From: Saccoglossus kowalevskii
Lineage: Eukaryota; Hemichordata; Enteropneusta; Harrimaniidae
NCBI RefSeq assembly: GCF_000003605.2
Contig: NW_003121458.1
Location: forward strand, 9,163-22,695
Direction of reading: 5' to 3'
DNA: 13,533 nucleotides
Shown here in pieces: positions 8,474 to 13,533 of this stretch. The notes under the pieces were generated by a model. That model was not told where the DNA came from, did no database searches, and saw only the letters and a list, made by a program, of their open reading frames with translations. Both the position numbers and the translations under genes were made by a program. Each line of letters begins with the position of its first letter. Position 1 is the first letter of the stretch.

Positions 8474-9886
8474 ACTAGTTGTGTTCATGCACAGGCAGAT
8501 TGATAATATAGTTAGGGATTTAGTTGGAATGGTGATACAGATATAAATGTTTGAAAATACCCATGTGCTAAGTAAAGGGTATTGAGGCATAAAGTACAAA
8601 TTAGGAATACTTTTACATTAATTACTATATTAGAAGAGCATCACCAATTCACATTGTGTTTATTGCATTCAAAACCATTTTAGTACATTGTATTTTAACC
8701 AGAGACTTGACTTTGTCCGATATATTACATTTATGCATATTAATGAGCTCACAAGTCCATATATGGACAGGTATGCTATTTACATCTCTTGCCAAATGCC
8801 TCCATTATAGCACTAGTTGCATGTCCTTGTCTGCAACAGTGCTATTACAAAAGTCCCAGAATCCATTTAAAAAAAGGTTGATAATTAATATGTATGAATT
8901 TCAACCCTGAAGTATATCAGATCTGCGGATTATTCAAAAGCACGTATGTACAAAGTTCCATTATACAATGGAACTATTAAAATAGTTCTCTAGAATAGGT
9001 TAAAAAAGGCTAATAAGTAAATTAGGTAATCAATATGCACAGATTTTAGTAAAAAGCTGCAAGTAATCATCTATGTTTCAAATAAATTGGTTCTTCATAC
9101 CCAGAGACTGACACACACAGAGACAATCTCTCTCTCTCTGCACTTACACACACAGAATTAATTAACCACAAAGACTCCCATTGGATGCCTAGAACACAGG
9201 AGTCAAACTAATGTATGATGTGTGACCTGGGCGTGACTTGCACTAATTACCGCTGGTGAATCCTTCAATACCTTCCAATCACCAAAAAATACCTAATTAA
9301 AGCTTGGTAATGTCTCAGTTTGTACGCCATATTTGTTTATACGAGACCCATATATCTCTCGCAAACATGGTATGACGACTGCCGCCCCTCAAACAATGCT
9401 GTAAGTGCAAGTTGCATCACAAATATCAAACTTGAAAACTATAAATGACAAATGTTGGTTTCACTGTTGTAAGAATTTTAATTTTCTAATATCATAGAAA
9501 AACTCCATAAAAATCACAACTCTGCAATACACACGACTTAATCACATCTACCTTCAACCATTCCCAGTGAAACATATCAGAAATTAAATCCAATTAACTA
9601 AATCTTTAAGCAGTCATATTAACAGTATATTGCTTTACAACATTTCTTTAATGAACCTAAAATTGTGCAATGACACATTCCTACATTCTGTAGATTGGTG
9701 TAATACCATTGCCATTATGCAATGACCCGTGGGTCGTTAATTCTAACCCAGTTTAGGGACAATGATGGCAGACTAACCACTTAATAAATTAAGGAATGCA
9801 TCTTGATGGCTGTGAACAATGGTAACAATAATTGTGATTCAAGACATTCTGACATTTTAAGTCGACGATAATCTGCATGATTGAAG
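8474..9886. other. AT-rich non-coding stretch
   Basis: No gene, splice-flanked exon or RNA gene was recognised. The open frame at 8656-8910 (84 codons) has no recognisable motif. It contains the small microsatellite at 9111-9155 and a 12-bp palindrome GACCCGTGGGTC at 9724-9735. Confidence 0.5.
9111..9155. repeat. Compound dinucleotide microsatellite (AC, TC, AC)
   Basis: Short runs ACACACAC, TCTCTCTCTCTC and ACACACACA lie within 45 bases, separated by a few bases. This is ordinary simple-sequence DNA. Confidence 0.8.
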
Positions 9887-10410
9887 TATCCATCTGTAGA
9901 CTACTGATATATACAGATAATATTCTTGCTATTAAATTGTCAAGTATTCATTTGTAGATATGGTATTCATCTATTAATATATCATGTATCCAATTGTACA
10001 TTTACACTTCATATACTTAAATACAGCAGATATCTGGCCATGCTCTTCATTTTCCTTGTATCAAATGGCATTGGAATACAGCAATATAGCTATACAATTA
10101 TTTAGCCATATATCCATTGTCGACTATAGATGCATGAATAGATTATATCCATGCTATAAATATTCCTTTTATTAAGTCTTTGTAGACACATGATATATAC
10201 TATATGCCATTAATAATGTACCATATATCCATTGTAGACAATAGACTTATGTGTGTAGCTGGTATCCATGCTATTAATATTCCTTGTATTAGGTCTTTCT
10301 AGACAACAGACACAGCTGATATCTATGGTATTAATAGTTTGCCCTGTATCCATTGTAGACAATAGACTTTTGTGTGTAGCTGGTATCCATGCTATTAGTA
10401 TATTTAACAT
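9887..10410. repeat. Diverged minisatellite, ~60-bp unit
   Basis: Units start near TATCCATTGTAGACAATAGA at 9887, 9945, 9987, 10059, 10111, 10170, 10226, 10287 and 10347. The last three are the best conserved: 10226 and 10347 are 121 bp apart and nearly identical over about 55 bases (TGTGTGTAGCTGGTATCCAT). The middle unit (10287) is a more diverged type, hinting at a 121-bp dimer. Left-hand units are progressively degenerate and vary from 42 to 72 bp. The open frames in this block (9984-10175 plus, 10210-10410 minus) follow the repeat and are not genes. Confidence 0.75.
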
Positions 10411-10762
10411 GCTGGCATTGGTCTGTAGATAAATAATAATACAGTATGGTAACAGTATTTTAGAGCATTCAACACTTGTGCATTACATGAGAACAATAAA
10501 TACATTATTCAAATATTGTATATATAAATGATATTATAAAAGGTGTAAATATTATGGAAGTTTGTAAATTAAAATGTAATTTTCTTTCATAATAAACTTT
10601 CTATAGTGTGTGTAATTAATACAAAAATTGTATTCTTTAAGTACTCTACAAGCCCCAATAAATTGCAGGAAACTAACTACCCTGTTAAGAAATTATGGTA
10701 AATTATTTTATGCAGAATTCTTTTTTTTTTTAATTAGGCTTCGTTGTGGAAATTATAAGACT

Positions 10763-11022
10763 TGTTGACAATGTTACAGAATGTATCTGTCTTGTTATGT
10801 TGAAAATGATATAGAATGTATCTTTCTTATGTTTAAAATGATACAGAATGTATCTCTCTTGTTATGTTGACAATGTAACAAATGTATCTGTCTGTGTTGA
10901 AAATGTTATAGAATGTAAACTATGTCTTGTTATGTTGACAATGCTACAGAATGTATCTGCCTTATGTTGAAAATGTTGCAGAATGTGAACTATGTCTTGT
11001 TATGTTGACAATGTTACAGAAT
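10763..11022. repeat. Minisatellite, 30-38 bp unit, eight copies
   Basis: TGTTGACAATGTTACAGAATGTATCTGTCT-like units start at 10763, 10798, 10830, 10865, 10895, 10933, 10965 and 11003. TGTTGACAATG and TGTTGAAAATG forms alternate in the second half, and GAATGTRAACTATGTCTTGTTA links every second unit, giving a 70-bp higher-order pair. It lies downstream of PPME1 and could be polymorphic in copy number. Confidence 0.85.
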
Positions 11023-11718
11023 TTAAAATTGCTTTTGAGGAATAAAACAAAATAACACATTAAACAATAAATGCAGAAAAACTATGGTATAAAAAATAGA
11101 GGCACAAACAAAATAGTAATAGGTATAGTGGTCAGTGTACATGGAAAGTCAATCAATGAGAAAAATAAGGTAAAGAACCACACAGGGCTCCTGCACAGTA
11201 ATTGAAAGCAATTTTAATTAGTTTTGAAATAAAAATCAGTTTGTAAAAGAAAATAATTATTTGCTGAAATATGTGGGATTGAAAAAGTTAAAGAAAATAT
11301 ATTTTTGTATTATCATGAAATGCACAAATTTGAGAGACTCACCCCAGGTATTTTCACAAAAATTATCAATGAAACAATTTTCACTTACATCCCTCAAAGT
11401 CATCAACACCTCAAATAATCTGAAACCTTCAAATAATTCAGTAGAAGCTCTTAGACTACTGTACAATAGTGAAAACACATTCTTTTTGTTTTTATATGCT
11501 TTAGAACACAACATGGACATATTCCTTCCATGTTATGGAACACTGATATACTTAGTTTGGAATTATCTGGAGATTTGTGCATTTCTAGGAAACATTCTTG
11601 TGTTCATTGAAAGGAAAGACATAATATTTCTATAGTTTAAAAGTTTTGAATTCCCTGGATGCTGTAAGTAAAAGTTATATTGAACTTGGTTCAAGGAAAA
11701 AGTGGAGAGTTCAGTAAT
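11023..11718 (-). other. Presumed PPME1 3' UTR and downstream flank
   Basis: This lies directly downstream of the PPME1 stop on the minus strand. A possible variant poly(A) signal ATTAAA is at 11213-11218 (minus); no AATAAA on that strand was found closer to the stop. The 124-codon plus-strand open frame at 11261-11635 is AT-rich, low-complexity in composition, unrecognised and antisense to the gene, so I do not call it. The UTR end is unknown. Confidence 0.4.
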
Positions 11719-11832
11719 TTAAATCAACTTTTCGAGAACGGGCAATGTGAGACCCGGTACAAACCTTTTGAAATCAGCAGTGGGCTCTGCAAATTTATGT
11801 CGTACCATAAATGAGGCTAAAACTTCAGCCAC
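11719..11832 (-). CDS. PPME1: PPME1 terminal coding exon (protein phosphatase methylesterase-1 C-terminus)
   Basis: PPME1 is an alpha/beta-hydrolase that removes the methyl ester from the C-terminal leucine of the PP2A catalytic subunit. This exon encodes VAEVLASFMVRHKFAEPTAD, then FKRFVPGLTLPVLEKLI and TAA at 11719-11721. It matches the conserved PPME1 tail (VAEAVATFLIRHRFAEP in vertebrates, as I recall it) and then ends in a diverged, slightly longer tail. The acceptor CTCTTTTTCAG lies just before GTG at 11832, and the frame enters in phase 0, agreeing with the preceding exon. The exon is 38 codons including the stop. Confidence 0.93.
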   Translation of the reverse strand: MAEVLASFMVRHKFAEPTADFKRFVPGLTLPVLEKLI

Positions 11833-11945
11833 CTGAAAAAGAGCAACAAAATATTATATTTCAATGAAATTGAAATACATGTGAGATTATTCTAGAACAA
11901 GGATTGCAATCTTCGTATATCAAAATCAACTGAAGTATATGTTAC
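11833..11945 (-). other. PPME1: PPME1 last intron (113 bp)
   Basis: On the minus strand the donor is GAGAAG|GTAACA at 11945 and the acceptor is TTTTTCAG at 11833, with a pyrimidine tract. It is a phase-0 intron of ordinary short length with no insertion inside. Confidence 0.88.
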
Positions 11946-12055
11946 CTTCTCTGGGGCATCTTCATGGACTGAATGCCCACATTGTGGAAGTACTTGCATT
12001 TGGAATTTGCCTTGCATTTGACCAATAGTTAATTCTCTATCTAGTCTGTTCACAC
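11946..12055 (-). CDS. PPME1: PPME1 penultimate coding exon with catalytic-His motif
   Basis: This 110-bp exon encodes VNRLDRELTIGQMQGKFQMQ followed by VLPQCGHSVHEDAPEK, almost the same as vertebrate PPME1. The His in QCGH is the expected catalytic histidine of the Ser-Asp-His triad. The Ser and Asp parts lie in upstream exons outside the window. The exon starts at 12055 after the minus-strand acceptor CAATATATAG, in phase 1 (GT completes a Gly codon), and ends in phase 0 at the GTAAC donor. The next upstream exon was not found between 12056 and 13533, so the upstream intron is probably at least 1.4 kb and carries transposon insertions. Confidence 0.95.
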
Positions 12056-12151
12056 CTATATATTGAGAAGTCAGTTAAGATGATAGTTTATAATAGTTTA
12101 TAATAACAAAAAGCCCTATCACGGAAGCGGGGGAATGGGGAAAATTGAGTG

Positions 12152-12593
12152 AACAAGACATTGTCAATGACCTAGTCCCCATTTGTATTATAGTTTAGAT
12201 ATATATATACTAATGTGTGATATATGTGTGAAGATTGGTTCAGACATGTTTAGATATGAGTCTGTGGAATTGAATTTATTTAAATAAGATGACTGCCAGT
12301 CAGCTATTTTAGATTTGATGGCAACAAAAATGCATGTGTATATGTAAAATATGATGTCTGATGTCTGTATGAAATTTAAACTTGATCAGTCCAGGCATGT
12401 TGAATATATGGATCAAGAACTACATTCATAGAATCTTCAAACAAATGAAAGTGTTAATGTCAGATATAATGTCTGATGTACGAGTGACATGTGACAGGGT
12501 ATGGATGGACGAGAAGATATACACATGGACAAATGCACGGAGGTCAATCCATAAGTCCCTATTTTCGTACTTTGTACAAATGGGGACTAATAA
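12152..12593 (+). mobile_element. Hairpin-ended non-autonomous repeat, copy 2, inside a PPME1 intron
   Basis: It has the same left end as copy 1 (AACAAGACATTGTCAATGAC) and then AGTCCCCATTTGTA at 12174-12187. This is a perfect 14-base inverse of the right end (12575-12588). One diverged internal unit is recognisable (GACTGCCAGTCAGCTATTTT; AAATGCATGTGTATATGTA; AAACTTGATCAGTCCAGGCATGTT). At about 440 bp it is half the size of copy 1 and more diverged, so it is older or shorter by unit loss. It lies antisense to PPME1. Its frames are not coding. Confidence 0.75.
12554..12588 (+). repeat. 3'-terminal hairpin of repeat copy 2
   Basis: AGTCCCTATTTTCGTAC folds on GTACAAATGGGGACT around TTT. The layout is the same as in copy 1 although many stem bases differ. 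Changes on both sides of the stem (CCGTT..AACGG in copy 1, CTATT..AATGG here) largely keep pairing, including G-T pairs. Confidence 0.75.
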
Positions 12594-12720
12594 GGTTTTC
12601 AAATACATGCATTAAAGCTTGATTTGGATAGACAAAGTATCTTCTGAAAACAATTCTCAATTGCACCATGTGATACACACTTCACCAATACTCAAAATTG
12701 AAAACAAAAAAGTTTGACAT

Positions 12721-12800
12721 GGAGGTTTCAAACTGACGTGTATGACGGCAAGAAGCAAAACCCATTTTTAATGTCCTAAGCAATTGAGCCAAATACTCTA
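12721..12800 (-). repeat. Possible tRNA-derived SINE fragment
   Basis: On the minus strand TGGCTCAATTGCTTAGGACA (from 12791) resembles an RNA polymerase III A box and D arm. AGTTTGAAACC (12734-12724) resembles a B box about 50 bases further on, a tRNA-like spacing. The stems pair poorly, so it is not a functional tRNA. A degenerate tRNA-derived SINE head is the best guess; chance similarity is possible. Confidence 0.35.
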
Positions 12801-13144
12801 CTTTGAGCATTTTTTGAACATTTAAATCTATCTGGGGTCCAATATCAGATAACCATAGACACTAACATCTATTACAGGGTCCATAGCACCAAGAGCCAAA
12901 TAATTTTCAAGACTTTTCCAGATCTTTTCCTAAACTTCCTTGCATTTTCCCCCAAAATATTTTGACCCTTAATTCAAGCCAACATCATCACCAAAGTTTT
13001 GAGGATATATATGGTAGTTCCCTGGAGAAAACGGGCCTTTCTAAAATGAATTAAGGTAGCGAGACTATTATTTGTGTTGAAAATTACGATTTTCACATTT
13101 ATTTATTAATTGATGAAATGCACCATAAACTTTCATATGATATG
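12801..13144. other. Intronic AT-rich DNA without recognised features
   Basis: No PPME1 exon, RNA or coding frame was found. A stretch with repeated TTTTCC words (12908-12952) looks like old repeat DNA, but I cannot name it. A short TATGA repeat (13136-13151) lies just before the LINE fragment. Confidence 0.4.
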
Positions 13145-13533
13145 ATATGATTTGGCTGTAAGAGGAGAGCTGGGTAGACATCCACTGTCAGTATTTATTA
13201 ATAAAATGATGATAAAATACTGGCATAGATCATGCACTGTGAAAGAAAACACTCTAATTCATGAGGCAATGTCTTACAATATCGACAACAAAACAAAGTG
13301 GGCAACAACAATCAGTCAAATAACTGGTGTTGATAATATTAATGATTACTGGAAGGGGGATAGTAAAAGTGTGAAGGGAGTTTTAGAAAAAATAGAAGAT
13401 GATTATTCAAAAAAGTGGAAGAGTGACATTAATTTAGAAAAATCTGATTCAGAGAGCTCACAAACTTCGCACCTACAGGAAGTTTAAACAAACTTCAAAT
13501 GGAAAGTATTTGATGGATGTGATAATTCAAAAT
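13145..13533 (+). pseudogene. LINE retrotransposon ORF2 C-terminal fragment, 5'-truncated and frameshifted
   Basis: The frame from 13152 encodes LAVRGELGRHPLSVFINKMM, then IKYWHR. The (R)GELGR.PL...(M)I.YW signature is one I recognise from the region after the reverse transcriptase in LINE ORF2 proteins of many marine invertebrates. There is no ATG; the coding similarity simply begins near the TATGA repeat, as expected for a truncated insertion. After about 13461 the family-like reading moves to the +1 frame (KLRTYRKFKQT...KYLMDV, 13462-13533) and stays open to the window end, while the first frame stops at 13485-13487. The clade is not determined. It lies antisense to PPME1, probably in the same large intron. 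Confidence 0.7.

Noticed and set aside
10210-10410. Minus-strand frame with an internally repetitive peptide
   Set aside because: The repetition is the 60-bp minisatellite read in frame.
7583-11022. Repeat arrays considered as CRISPR
   Set aside because: The units are adjacent and diverged with no unique spacers, and the window is eukaryotic.
11257-11635. Opposed frames of 87 and 124 codons beside PPME1
   Set aside because: They are AT-rich, unrecognised and overlap each other in the presumed 3' UTR.
12382-12615. Opposed frames at 12382-12615 and 12426-12608
   Set aside because: They lie within the second hairpin repeat and its terminal stem.

Overview
This is a eukaryotic, intron-containing and repeat-rich window, not prokaryotic. 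Only one host gene can be recognised: the last two coding exons of protein phosphatase methylesterase-1 (PPME1) on the minus strand at 11719-12055, with consensus splice sites. Most of the rest is AT-rich non-coding DNA with remnants of several mobile-element classes. The mixture of Ty3/gypsy elements, a LINE tail of a type common in marine invertebrates, and short elements with about 160-bp internal repeats and a 3' hairpin (resembling bivalve 'pearl'/HINE-like elements) suggests a marine invertebrate, perhaps a mollusc. The species assignment is inference.

Layout. Positions 1-2423 are the 5' half of a Ty3/gypsy LTR retrotransposon on the minus strand. It has a 477-bp LTR (1947-2423) ending in TGTCAC/GTGACA, with a TATA box and three heat-shock-element-like motifs in U3. 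A primer-binding site complementary to the tRNA-Pro 3' end follows. Then comes one long gag-protease frame that runs off the window edge and is broken only by three TAG codons. Positions 2424-5227 hold no recognisable gene, only two small palindromes. Positions 5228-6630 are a decayed, internally deleted pol fragment (RT, RNase H, integrase) of a different Ty3/gypsy family, also on the minus strand. Positions 6631-7582 are unassigned.

Positions 7583-8473 hold a non-autonomous repeat with alternating about 160-bp units and a terminal GTCCCC...GGGGAC hairpin. A shorter, older relative lies at 12152-12593, inside a PPME1 intron. Between them are AT-rich DNA, a microsatellite (9111-9155), a diverged 60-bp minisatellite (9887-10410) and a 30-38 bp minisatellite (10763-11022). 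Downstream of the PPME1 stop (below 11719) is presumed 3' UTR. Upstream of the PPME1 exons are the second hairpin repeat, a weak tRNA-like SINE candidate and a frameshifted LINE ORF2 C-terminal fragment on the plus strand, open to the window end.

There is no operon-like cooperation among genes. The most interesting signal is the combination of heat-shock-like elements, a tRNA-Pro primer site and a nearly intact gag frame in the first retrotransposon. No wholly new biological system could be supported.
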